NCBI GenBank assembly: GCA_963746185.1
Contig: CAVVAE010000001.1
Coordinates: 558,001 to 622,000, forward strand
Origin: CAVVAE01 sp963746185
GTDB lineage: Bacteria; Actinomycetota; Actinomycetes; Propionibacteriales; Nocardioidaceae
Length of the DNA stretch: 64,000 bases
Direction of reading: 5' to 3'
Under the pieces are notes generated by a model. The model was given only the letters and a program-made list of their open reading frames with translations, did not search any database and was not told the DNA's origin. This document shows positions 25,355 through 34,183 of this stretch, in pieces (position 1 is the first letter of the stretch; the number at the start of each line of letters is the position of its first letter). The translations under genes were made by a program, and so were the position numbers.

Positions 25355-26324
25355 ATGCCAGAGAATCAACCGCCAAGCTCAGCCGCACCGGATGAGCCCG
25401 GCCTCGACGCACCACTGTCCGGCGTGCGCCGGGGGCCGCTGCGGGTGGGAGAGCGGGTCCGGCTGACCGATCCCAAGGGACGTAATCACAGCGTCCTGCT
25501 CGAGGCTGGCAAGACGTACTTCACGCACAAGGGAGGCATCGGCCTCGATGAGCTGATCGGCGGCCCGGATGGTCGCGTGGTCACGTCCACCGGGGGAGTC
25601 GAGTACCTCGTCCTCCGCCCACTGCTGGCCGACTTCGTCGTGTCGATGCCGCGCGGAGCAGCCGTGGTCTATCCCAAGGACGCCGCCCAGATCGTGACAT
25701 TGGCCGACATCTTCCCTGGCGCGCGCGTCGTCGAAGCGGGGGTGGGGTCGGGAGCCCTCACATGTTCAGTTGCTCCGCGCAGTGGGATCGGCCGGCTGGC
25801 TGACGTCGTACGAACGCCGTGAGGAGTTCGCCGACGTGGCGCGCTCGAACGTCACGTCGTTCTTCGGGGAGGAGCACCCGGGATGGACGCTGACGGTCGC
25901 CGACCTCGCCACCGATCTGACGGAGCGTGACATTGATCGGGTGGTGCTCGACATGCTCGCGCCGTGGGAGTGCGTCCCGGTGGTGGCGAATGCCCTGGTG
26001 CCCGGTGGCTTGGTCTGTGGGTACGTCGCCACCACAACTCAGCTCAGCCGCTTCGTCGAGACGCTGCGCTCGCACGGCGAGTTCACCGAGCCAGAATCAT
26101 GGGAGTCGCTGGTGCGGGGCTGGCACGTCGAAGGGCTGGCGGTGCGCCCGCAGCACAAGATGAACGGCCACACCGGGTTCCTCGTGACAGCTCGCCGGCT
26201 CGCGCCAGGCGTCACCGCCCCTCGACGCAGCCGACGACCCTCACCTGGTGCCTACGGCCCCGAATACACGGGGCCGAGACCCGTTGACTCGCCGGAATCG
26301 GACGGAGTCGATGTCACAGAGTGA
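25355..26324 (+). CDS. trmI: tRNA (adenine-N1)-methyltransferase TrmI (one frameshift)
   Basis: About 322 residues. The N-terminal beta domain (RVRLTDPKGRNHSVLLEAGKTYFTHKGGIGLDELIG) and the SAM-binding core (FPGARVVEAGVGSGALT, then LLRAVGSAGWLTSYERREEFADVA, LDMLAPWECV) match TrmI, which makes m1A58 in the T-loop of tRNAs. One extra base near 25769 splits the gene; the intended reading is SGALTC-S-LLRAVG. A proteasome-proximal trmI is the standard actinobacterial arrangement. The total length is 3n+1, in keeping with a single insertion. Confidence 0.9.
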
Positions 26325-26408
26325 TATCGACACGTTGCGAGACTCCCATGGGAAACAGGTAAACGCAGGTAGGGTCGAGTTATAGGTCCTCCCAGGGAGG
26401 TGGTTTCG

Positions 26409-28165
26409 GTGACTGCACACGATGATGCGCACGCGCGCGGCTCCCGAAAGGCTGAAGAGCTCGAGAGCCAAGTCGGGCTACCTCGAGTCCGAGGTCAGCG
26501 AACTCCGAAGCAGGCTTTCGGACGCGCCACAGGCAACCCGGTTCCTCGAACAACGCCTTGCTGAGGCGCAGTCCTCGCTGGCATCCCTGACCTCGCAGAA
26601 CGAGCGGCTGGCGTCGACGCTGCGCGAGGCCCGCGACCAGATCATGACGCTCAAGGAAGAAGTCGACCGGCTGGCCCAGCCACCTACCGGCTTCGGGACC
26701 TTCCTGGGGGTCAATGACGACGACACCATCGATGTCTTCACCGGTGGACGCAAACTGCGCGTCAACGTCAGCCCCAACGTCGACGTCGAGTCGCTCCAGC
26801 GCGGCCAAGAGGTCATGCTCAACGAGGCGCTCAACGTCGTCGCCGCGCTTGCACTTCGAGCAGGTTGGCGAGGTCGTGATGCTCAAGGAAATTCTCGCCG
26901 ACCGCGAGCGTGCTCTCGTCATCGCGAACGCCGACGAGGAGCGCGTGGTCCGGATAGCCGCGCCACTGCGCGACGAGAAGCTGCGTGCCGGCGACTCCGT
27001 GCTGCTCGACGCACGTGCCGGCTACATCTACGAGCGGATCCCGAAGACCGAGGTCGAAGAGCTCGTCCTCGAAGAAGTGCCTGACATCGACTACTCCAAC
27101 ATCGGTGGCTTGATGCGTCAGATCGACCAGATCCGCGACGCGATCGAGCTGCCCTACCTGCACCCCGAGCTGTTCCTCGAGCACCAGCTCAAGCCACCGA
27201 AGGGCGTGCTGCTCTACGGCCCGCCCGGCTGCGGCAAGACGCTGATCGCCAAGGCCGTCGCCAACTCGCTGGCGAAGAAGGTCGCCGCCAAGACTGGCGA
27301 GGAGGGCAAGTCGTTCTTCCTCAACATCAAGGGTCCTGAGCTGCTCAACAAGTACGTCGGTGAGACCGAGCGCCACATCCGCCTCGTCTTCCAGCGTGCG
27401 CGTGAGAAGGCCAGCGAGGGCACGCCGGTCATCGTGTTCTTCGACGAGATGGACTCGCTGTTCCGCACGCGAGGGTCGGGCGTCTCCTCCGACGTCGAGA
27501 ACACCATCGTTCCGCAGTTGCTCAGTGAGATCGACGGCGTCGAAGGACTCGAGAACGTCATCGTCATCGGTGCGTCCAACCGTGAGGACATGATCGACCC
27601 GGCCATCCTTCGTCCCGGCCGCCTCGACGTGAAGATCAAGATCGAGCGTCCCGACGCGGAGTCGGCCCGCGACATCTTCTCCAAGTACCTCGTCTCGTCG
27701 TTGCCCTTGCACCACGACGATCTGGCCGAGTTCGGCGACAACCGTGACGAGTGCGTGGCTGCGATGATCCAGCGTACGGTCGAGCGGATGTACACCGAGT
27801 CCGAGGAGAACCGTTTCCTCGAGGTCACCTACGCCAACGGCGACAAGGAGGTCCTCTACTTCAAGGACTTCAACTCCGGCGCGATGATCCAGAACATCGT
27901 CGACCGGGCGAAGAAGATGGCGATCAAAGACCTCCTCGACAACAACCAGCGAGGGCTCCGGGTCGGCCATCTCCTGCAGGCGTGCGTCGATGAGTTCAAG
28001 GAGAACGAGGACCTGCCCAACACCACCAACCCCGACGACTGGGCGCGGATCTCGGGCAAGAAGGGTGAGCGCATCGTGTTCATCCGCACCCTGATCTCCG
28101 GCAAGCAGGGCACCGAGCCGGGCCGGTCCATCGACAACGTCGCCAACACCGGCCAATACCTCTAA
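26409..28165 (+). CDS. arc: Proteasome-associated ATPase ARC/Mpa (two frameshifts)
   Basis: About 584 residues once two single-base insertions (near 26470 and 26850) are removed; the span is 3n+2. An N-terminal coiled coil that captures Pup (AEELESQVGYLESEVSELR onward) is followed by two OB-type regions, then the AAA domain with GPPGCGKT, FFDEMDSLF and the arginine region RPGRLDVKIK. The protein ends GQYL, the gate-opening tail for the 20S core. It unfolds pupylated proteins into PrcAB. GGGAGG precedes GTG 26409. Breaks fall in the coiled coil and between the OB domains and are probably sequence errors. Confidence 0.93.
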
Positions 28166-28183
28166 CCGACAAGTCCGCGTGAC

Positions 28184-28201
28184 GTCGTGCTCCAGCACGA
28201 C
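28184..28201 (+). terminator. Short hairpin downstream of arc
   Basis: GTCGTGCT-CC-AGCACGAC, a perfect 8-bp inverted repeat 18 bases after the arc stop, without a T-run. It is a weak terminator candidate. Confidence 0.3.
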
Positions 28202-28308
28202 TCCACCCCAGCTATCCAGTTCACGAAGAGGGCGTTTCGGGCAGCGTCGAGGTGTACTCTCACAGTTTTGAGCCGTGCCGTTCTCGGTGCGGACAAAGGG
28301 AGGCCGTC

Positions 28309-28491
28309 ATGGCGCTTCACATCGTGTTCGGGTGCATCTTCATTCTCATGGCGGTCGGGGCCTTCATCTCTACCCGCGAGAAGCCGCTTGTCTCGCAGAA
28401 GGTCGAGCTCAACGAGTACGACACCGTCGATGACCGACTGATGCTTGGCGGCCCGGGTTTCCCGGTTTCCCGTCCCGGAGTCCAGGCGTAG
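28309..28491 (+). CDS. Small single-pass membrane protein between arc and dop
   Basis: 60 residues: a short N-terminus, one membrane segment (IVFGCIFILMAVGAFIS, about 5-21), then a polar charged tail (REKPLVSQKVELNEYDTVDD, LGGPGFPVSRPGVQA). The start is well supported by AAAGGGAGG 6 bases before ATG 28309. The codon use is like that of its neighbours. I do not recognise a family. Its place inside the proteasome locus hints at a link, for example membrane tethering, but it may be a bystander. Confidence 0.7.
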   Translation: MALHIVFGCIFILMAVGAFISTREKPLVSQKVELNEYDTVDDRLMLGGPGFPVSRPGVQA

Positions 28492-28572
28492 GTCTGTCCG
28501 GTTCCCGCGCCTGCTCGTGCGGCACTTCTCGGTGAGCGGCTGTCGTTGCGGTTTGCTTTTCCTCTTCCCCCG

Positions 28573-28578
28573 TAGGCT
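28573..28578 (+). promoter_or_regulatory. -10 box TAGGCT, leaderless start of dop
   Basis: TAGGCT is 7 bases before ATG 28586; no Shine-Dalgarno is seen there. Confidence 0.5.
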
Positions 28579-28585
28579 GCACGAC

Positions 28586-30093
28586 ATGAGCGTGCGGCGC
28601 ATTATGGGGACCGAGACGGAGTTCGGCATCTCGGTGCTCGGTACGCCGTCGGCCAACCCGATGCTCACCTCGTCGCAGGTCGTCAACGCCTATGCCTCGC
28701 ACGAGCCAACGTTCGCGACGAGCCCGCTGGGACTTCGAAGAGGAGAGCCCGCTGCGTGACGCGCGCGGCTTCGACCTCAGCCGGGGAGCCGCAGACCCCA
28801 GCCAGCTGACCGACGAGGAGATCGGGCTCGCCAACCTGATCCTCACCAACGGTGCCAGGTTGTACGTCGACCACGCCCACCCGGAGTACTCCAGCCCCGA
28901 GTGCACCAACCCCCGCGACATCGTGCTCTGGGACAAGGCGGGGGAGCGGATCGTCGCCGCAGCAGGCCGAGCCGTCGACATCCCAGGTCAGAACCAACTC
29001 GTGCTCTACAAGAACAACACCGACAACAAGGGCGCCTCCTATGGCGCCCACGAGAACTACCTGATGCAACGGTCGACGCCGTTCCCCGACATCGTCCGCC
29101 ACATCACCCCGTTCTTCGTCAGCCGCCAGGTGATCTGTGGAGCTGGCCGAGTCGGAATCGGTCAGGACGGTCAGACCCACGGCTTCCAAGTCAGTCAGCG
29201 GGCCGACTACTTCGAGGTCGAGGTCGGACTCGAGACGACGCTTGAAGCGGCCCATCATCAATACCCGAGACGAGCCGCACGCCGATCCAGAGAAGTACCG
29301 GCGGCTGCACGTCATCATCGGTGACGCCAACCTTGCGGAGATCTCGACCTATCTCAAGGTCGGCACCACCGCGCTCGTGCTGTCGATGATCGAGGACCGC
29401 GCGATCAGTGCCGAACTGGCGATCGACGGTCCGGTCACCGAGCTCCACAAGGTCTCTCACGACGCCGGACTCGAGCACAAGATCAGGCTCAAGGACGGCC
29501 GGCAGATGACGGCGCTCGACTTGCAGGAGGCCTACCTCGAGCTGTCCCTCTCGTACGTCGAAGACCGGCTCGGAGATGACGCGGACGACCAGACCAAGGA
29601 CGTCCTCTCTCGTTGGGGGACCACCATCGACAAGCTGCGCCGTGACCCGATGGAGTGCCGCCGGGAGCTCGACTGGGTGGCCAAGCTGGCACTGCTGGAG
29701 TCCTACCGCGACCGTGACGGCCTCGAGTGGGACGATCCGAAGCTGCACCTCATCGACCTGCAGTACGCCGACTTGCGCCCCGACAAAGGGCTCTATCTCC
29801 GGCTGCTCAAGCGCGGCTCCATCGACCGGTTGCTGACCGAGGACGAGATCACGGCGGCCATCACAGACCCCCCAACCGACACCCGCGCATACTTCCGCGG
29901 CCGGTGCCTCGCGCAGTATCCCGAGCGCATCGCGGCTGCCTCGTGGGACTCGGTGATCTTCGACCTGCCCGGCCGTGACTCCCTCCAGCGCATTCCGACG
30001 ATGGAGCCTTCCCGAGGCACGCGTCAACACGTCGGCGCGCTCCTCGACCGCTGTCGCACGGCCGAGGAGCTGTTCGCGGCGATCACTTCATGA
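28586..30093 (+). CDS. dop: Depupylase Dop (two frameshifts)
   Basis: About 501 residues after two single-base insertions (about 28700 and 29245) are corrected; the span is 3n+2. MSVRRIMGTETEFGISV begins the glutamine-synthetase-like fold; NGARLYVDHAHPEYSSPE, LYKNNTDNKGASYGAHENYL and INTRDEPHADPEKYRRLHVI are shared with PafA and form the ATP and Pup sites. RARWDFEEESPLRDARGF is the Dop-specific loop. Dop removes Pup from proteins and, where Pup ends in Gln, deamidates it. Here Pup ends in Glu, so only depupylation is needed. Confidence 0.93.
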
Positions 30094-30099
30094 CGACCG

Positions 30100-30128
30100 G
30101 TGAAGGTAAATACCGGTCCCGGTAGGGT
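30100..30128 (+). promoter_or_regulatory. Candidate promoter of pup
   Basis: GTGAAG (30100-30105), 17 bases, TAGGGT (30123-30128), leaving a leader of roughly 40 bases with AAGGAGG before ATG 30178. The -35 is weak. Confidence 0.35.
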
Positions 30129-30177
30129 TTCGGTGTAAGGATGCAGTCAATGTTCATGTCGACGAAGGAGGTGGACG

Positions 30178-30387
30178 ATGGCGCGCGAAGGTGGCCAGCA
30201 ACACAAGACCACACGCAAGTCTTCGGAGGATGAGACGCCTCCGGAGTCTGCTCCCACTGAGGCAGCAACCGAACGCAAGGAAAAGCTCGACGACGACGTC
30301 GACGCGATTCTCGACGACATCGACGAGGTGCTGGAGTCCAACGCTGAAGAGTTCGTGCGTGGCTTCGTCCAGAAGGGCGGCGAGTGA
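30178..30387 (+). CDS. pup: Prokaryotic ubiquitin-like protein Pup
   Basis: 69 residues, highly charged and presumably disordered. The C-terminal helix that binds ARC reads DDVDAILDDIDEVLESNAEE, followed by FVRGFVQKGGE. The final residue is Glu, so the protein is ready for ligation by PafA through its side-chain carboxylate without prior deamidation. AAGGAGG lies 7 bases before ATG 30178. Its stop overlaps the prcB GTG start, so the two are coupled. Confidence 0.97.
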   Translation: MAREGGQQHKTTRKSSEDETPPESAPTEAATERKEKLDDDVDAILDDIDEVLESNAEEFVRGFVQKGGE

Positions 30388-31223
30388 GACCTGTGACTGA
30401 GTCTCGACTCCCCGACGCTTATCTGACTCCCGGCAGCTCCTCCTTTGCGGACTTCCTGGCGACTCTTGCTCCTGACCTGCTTCCCGGCCGGCGTACTCCG
30501 GTGACCGGCCCGGTTGCTGTCGACGCGCCGCACGGTACGACGATCGTCGCTGCCACGTTTCCGGGCGGTGTCGTGATGGCCGGCGACCGTCGCGCCACCA
30601 TGGGCAACGTGATTGCCCAACGCGACATCGAGAAGGTCTTTCCCGCAGATGAGTACTCGTGCGTCGGCATCGCCGGCGCCGCTGGTATCGCGGTCGAGAT
30701 GGTGCGGCTCTTCCAGGTCGAGCTCGAGCACTACGAAAAGATCGAGGGCACCACGTTGTCGCTCGACGGCAAGGCCAACCGGCTGGCCTCTCTGATTCGC
30801 AGCAACCTCGGGATGGCGATGCAGGGGCTGGCCGTCGTGCCGCTCTTCGCCGGCTTCGACCTGCTCGTTGGCCGCGGTCGGATTTTCTCCTACGACGCCA
30901 CTGGCGGTCGCTATGAAGAGCACGCGTTCCACTCCGTCGGGTCCGGCTCGGTCTTCGCCCGCGGTTCACTCAAGAAGCTCTACCGCGAGGACCTGACGGC
31001 GCGTGAATGCATGATGGCCACAGTCCAGGCGCTCTACGACGCCGCCGACGACGACTCTGCGACCGGAGGACCTGACCTGGCGCGACGGATCTTCCCGGTC
31101 GTCTCGATGGTCACGGAGGACGGCTTCTCCCGACTCCCCGACGACGAGATCGCGGCCATCGCCGACGAGGTCATCGCTGCCCGGATGCAGCGTCCTGACG
31201 GCCCCGCAGCCCCGTTGACCTAA
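30384..31223 (+). CDS. prcB: 20S proteasome beta subunit PrcB
   Basis: 279 residues with a 51-residue propeptide that is cut at HG|TTIVAATF to expose the catalytic Thr52. The other active-site residues stand at the expected spacing: D68 (GDRRATMG) and K84 (DIEKVF). It forms the two inner catalytic rings of the 20S core. GTG 30384 overlaps the pup stop. The propeptide (PGSSSFADFLATLAPDLLPG) is of typical actinobacterial type. Confidence 0.97.
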   Translation: MRPVTESRLPDAYLTPGSSSFADFLATLAPDLLPGRRTPVTGPVAVDAPHGTTIVAATFPGGVVMAGDRRATMGNVIAQRDIEKVFPADEYSCVGIAGAAGIAVEMVRLFQVELEHYEKIEGTTLSLDGKANRLASLIRSNLGMAMQGLAVVPLFAGFDLLVGRGRIFSYDATGGRYEEHAFHSVGSGSVFARGSLKKLYREDLTARECMMATVQALYDAADDDSATGGPDLARRIFPVVSMVTEDGFSRLPDDEIAAIADEVIAARMQRPDGPAAPLT

Positions 31224-31242
31224 CCACCAGGAGCCTTTCTTC

Positions 31243-32151
31243 ATGTCGATGCCGTTCTACGTCTCGCCCGAGCAGCAGATGAAGGATCGGGCCGACTTCG
31301 CCCGCAAGGGCATCGCGCGCGGCCGATCCGTCGTCGTGGTCGAGTACTCCGGCGGGCTGCTCTTCGTGGCCGAGAACCAGTCGCAGGCACTCCACAAGAT
31401 CTCCGAGATCTACGACCGGCTCGCGTTCGCGGCAGTGGGGCGCTACAACGAGTTCGAGAACCTCAGGATCGCTGGGGTCCGGCTCGCCGACATGCGCGGA
31501 TACTCCTACGACCGTCGCGACGTCACCGGCCGCGGTCTCGCCAACGCGTACGCCCAGACGCTCGGCACGATCTTCTCCTCCGGCGGAGAGAAGCCTTACG
31601 AGGTCGAGATCTTCGTCGCCGAAGTGGGCGACAGCGCCGAGGACGACCAGATCTACCGGCTCACCTACGACGGGTCGGTCGCTGACGAGCACGGGTACGC
31701 CGTGATGGGCGGCACCGTCGAGCAGGTCAGCGCCTACCTGAAGGACAACTACCGCGATGGGCTCGACTTCGACGCGGCACTGCAGCTCGCAGTCGACGCG
31801 CTCGGTCACGACGGCGAGCAGGTGCGGCAGGTGACCGGCGACAAGCTCGAGGTCGCCCTGTTGGACCGCACGCGTTCGCAGCCGCGCAAGTTCCGGCGCA
31901 TGGCCAACGCACGCCTCATCACGCTCTTCGGCAAGTCCACCGACTCCCCGACTGACACCGAGCCCGACACCGCGACTGACGCTGACAGTGCCGAGGCGAC
32001 GACGGACGCCACCCCATCAGGCAGCCCCGACGACACGGCGGGTCCGGCCGGTCAGTCGGCCGTGTCCGAGACCCCCGACGAATCTCCCAGCGACCCCAGT
32101 GACGAAGTGGGTGACCTGCCGGACGACCCGGACACCACGCCACATGCCTGA
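31243..32151 (+). CDS. prcA: 20S proteasome alpha subunit PrcA with long acidic tail
   Basis: 302 residues. The N-terminal gating segment MSMPFYVSPEQQMKDRADFARKG is followed by the alpha-type Ntn fold (SVVVVEYSGGLLFVAENQS, KISEIYDRLAFAAVGRYNEF). It makes the outer rings and docks the ARC tail. After residue 230 about 70 residues are Asp/Glu/Pro/Ser/Thr-rich (SPTDTEPDTATDADSAEATT and on) and should be disordered; many PrcA proteins have a much shorter tail. AGGAG precedes ATG 31243. Confidence 0.96.
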   Translation: MSMPFYVSPEQQMKDRADFARKGIARGRSVVVVEYSGGLLFVAENQSQALHKISEIYDRLAFAAVGRYNEFENLRIAGVRLADMRGYSYDRRDVTGRGLANAYAQTLGTIFSSGGEKPYEVEIFVAEVGDSAEDDQIYRLTYDGSVADEHGYAVMGGTVEQVSAYLKDNYRDGLDFDAALQLAVDALGHDGEQVRQVTGDKLEVALLDRTRSQPRKFRRMANARLITLFGKSTDSPTDTEPDTATDADSAEATTDATPSGSPDDTAGPAGQSAVSETPDESPSDPSDEVGDLPDDPDTTPHA

Positions 32152-32708
32152 GCCACCCACGCCGGACGGCCTCACTGACGAGGAACGGGTGTGGGCCGTC
32201 GTCGGCGAGGACGAGGTGATCCACCAGGGTTGGATCAGGGTCAGCAAGCGCACCTACCGGCTGCCCGACGGTCGGCTGGCCTCGTGGGAGATGTTCGGTG
32301 GCGGGCAGAGCGTTGGCGTGCTGGCGCTCACCGCAGACGGGCAGGTGGTGATGCGTCCGTCAGTTCCGCCCCGGTCCCGACCGGGTCGTGCTCAACATCC
32401 CCGGCGGTTTCGTCGACCCAGGAGAGACGCCGGTTGAGGCCGCTGCCCGCGAGCTCACCGAGGAAACCGGCTACATCAGCACTGATCTGGAGCACGTGGC
32501 CACGGCGATGAGCGCGTCATCGACGGGTCGCCGGCACGTGGTGATCGCCCGGGGCTGTGTGCCCGGCGGTGTCCAGCGCCTCGACGAGTACGAGGACTGC
32601 GTACCCGTCGTACTCGACGTCGCTACCGTCCGCGCAGAGCTCAAGGCAGGTCTGATGACCGGCAACGAGATGGTGTATTTGGCCCTGGATCACGCCGGGC
32701 TGTTGTAG
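32144..32708 (+). CDS. NUDIX hydrolase (one frameshift)
   Basis: About 187 residues after removal of one extra base near 32354, which restores VVMVRQFRPGPDRVVLNIPG. The NUDIX box is complete: GGFVDPGETPVEAAARELTEETGYI. The N-terminal strand-rich part and the VRQFR motif are like ADP-ribose pyrophosphatase-type members that hydrolyse nucleotide sugars or related diphosphates. ATG 32144 overlaps the prcA end by 8 bases, so it is coupled to the proteasome operon. The substrate is unknown. Confidence 0.85.
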
Positions 32709-32715
32709 CAGGACA

Positions 32716-32721
32716 TAGGCT
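32716..32721 (+). promoter_or_regulatory. -10 box TAGGCT, leaderless start of pafA
   Basis: TAGGCT is 6 bases before GTG 32728. Confidence 0.5.
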
Positions 32722-32727
32722 GAGGGC

Positions 32728-34089
32728 GTGGACCGACGGATCTTCGGGATCGAGAACGAGTACGGCGTCACGTGCACGTTCAAGGGTGCGCGCCGACTCT
32801 CGCCCGACGAGGTCGCGCGCTACCTGTTCCGCCGGGTGGTGTCGTGGGGCAGGTCCAGCAATGTCTTCCTCCGCAATGGCGCCCGGCTCTATCTCGACGT
32901 CGGCAGCCATCCTGAGTACGCCACCCCCGAGTGCGACTCCGTCGTCGACCTCGTCACCCACGACAAGGCGGGGGAGCGGGTACTCGAGGGACTGCTCGTC
33001 GACGCCGAGCGCCGGCTGCGCGAAGAGGGCATCGCCGGAGACGTCTACCTGTTCAAGAACAACACCGACTCAGCCGGCAACTCCTACGGCTGCCACGAGA
33101 ACTACCTGGTGGGTCGGCACGGGGAGTTCGCCCGGCTCGCAGACATTTTGATCCCGTTCCTCGTCAGCCGGCAGATCATCTGCGGAGCAGGCAAGGTGCT
33201 CCAGACGCCGCGTGGCGCGATCTACTCCGTCAGCCAGCGCGCTGAGCACATCTGGGAAGGCGTCTCCAGCGCCACCACTCGCTCGCGGCCGATCATCAAC
33301 ACCCGCGACGAGCCCCACGCCGACGCGGAGCGTTTCCGGCGGCTGCACGTCATCGTGGGCGACTCCAACATGAGCGAGACCACGACCATGCTCAAGGTGG
33401 CCTCGACCGACCTGGTGCTGCGGATGATCGAAGCTGGCGTCGTGATGCGTGACATGACGATGGAGAACCCGATCCGGGCGATCCGCGAGATGTCGCACGA
33501 CATGACCGGCCAACGCAAGGTCAGGCTCGCCAATGGTCGTGACGCATCGGCGCTCGACATCCAGAACGAGTACTTCAGCAAGGCCCGAGACTTCGTCGAC
33601 CGCCGGGAACTGCATACGCCGACGATTGATGCAGCACTCGACCTCTGGGAGCGGGGCCTCAAGGCGGTGGAGTCCGACGACCTGAGTCTGGTCGAGCGGG
33701 AGATCGACTGGGTCATCAAGTACCGCCTGATCGAGCGCTACCGAGCCCAGCACGGACTCGGTCTCTCGTCCGCGAGGGTGGCCCAGCTCGACCTGGCCTA
33801 CCACGACATCCATCGCAATCGAGGGCTTTACTACCTGCTCGAGAAGCGGGGCGCGGTCGCTCGGGTGACATCGAACCTGGCGATCTTCGAAGCCAAGTCG
33901 GTCCCGCCGCAGACGACCCGGGCGCGGCTGCGCGGAGAGTTCATCCGCAAGGCCCAGGAGCGGCGTCGGGACTTCACCGTCGACTGGGTGCACCTCAAGC
34001 TCAACGACCAGGCGCAACGCACCGTCCTGTGCAAAGACCCGTTCCGGTCGCACGACGAGAGGGTCGAGCGGCTCATCGAGTCGATGTGA
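32728..34089 (+). CDS. pafA: Pup-protein ligase PafA
   Basis: 453 residues, the usual PafA length and intact. MDRRIFGIENEYGVTC opens the glutamine-synthetase-like fold; LRNGARLYLDVGSHPEYATPE, KNNTDSAGNSYGCHENY and INTRDEPHADAERFRRLH form the ATP and metal site, and the small C-terminal domain ends DPFRSHDERVERLIESM. It phosphorylates the C-terminal Glu of Pup and joins it to target lysines. It lacks the Dop-specific loop, which separates it from the paralogue at 28586. Confidence 0.97.
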   Translation: MDRRIFGIENEYGVTCTFKGARRLSPDEVARYLFRRVVSWGRSSNVFLRNGARLYLDVGSHPEYATPECDSVVDLVTHDKAGERVLEGLLVDAERRLREEGIAGDVYLFKNNTDSAGNSYGCHENYLVGRHGEFARLADILIPFLVSRQIICGAGKVLQTPRGAIYSVSQRAEHIWEGVSSATTRSRPIINTRDEPHADAERFRRLHVIVGDSNMSETTTMLKVASTDLVLRMIEAGVVMRDMTMENPIRAIREMSHDMTGQRKVRLANGRDASALDIQNEYFSKARDFVDRRELHTPTIDAALDLWERGLKAVESDDLSLVEREIDWVIKYRLIERYRAQHGLGLSSARVAQLDLAYHDIHRNRGLYYLLEKRGAVARVTSNLAIFEAKSVPPQTTRARLRGEFIRKAQERRRDFTVDWVHLKLNDQAQRTVLCKDPFRSHDERVERLIESM

Positions 34090-34183
34090 GACGACGAGCC
34101 TGAGTGGCCCGTCTAGGGGTTTGGGTGGCTGAGTTAGGCTAGGCCGTCGCTTACCCATCTTCCTTGATCCGCGAGGTGTTTCT

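Noticed and set aside
26409..29300. Programmed ribosomal frameshifting in arc and dop
   Set aside because: The break sites have no slippery heptamer or downstream hairpin, occur at different kinds of places, and similar breaks are found in unrelated genes.
28586..34089. dop and pafA as a recent duplication or misassembly
   Set aside because: They share the glutamine-synthetase-like fold but are diverged at most positions, and dop has its specific loop. They are the two normal paralogues of the Pup system.
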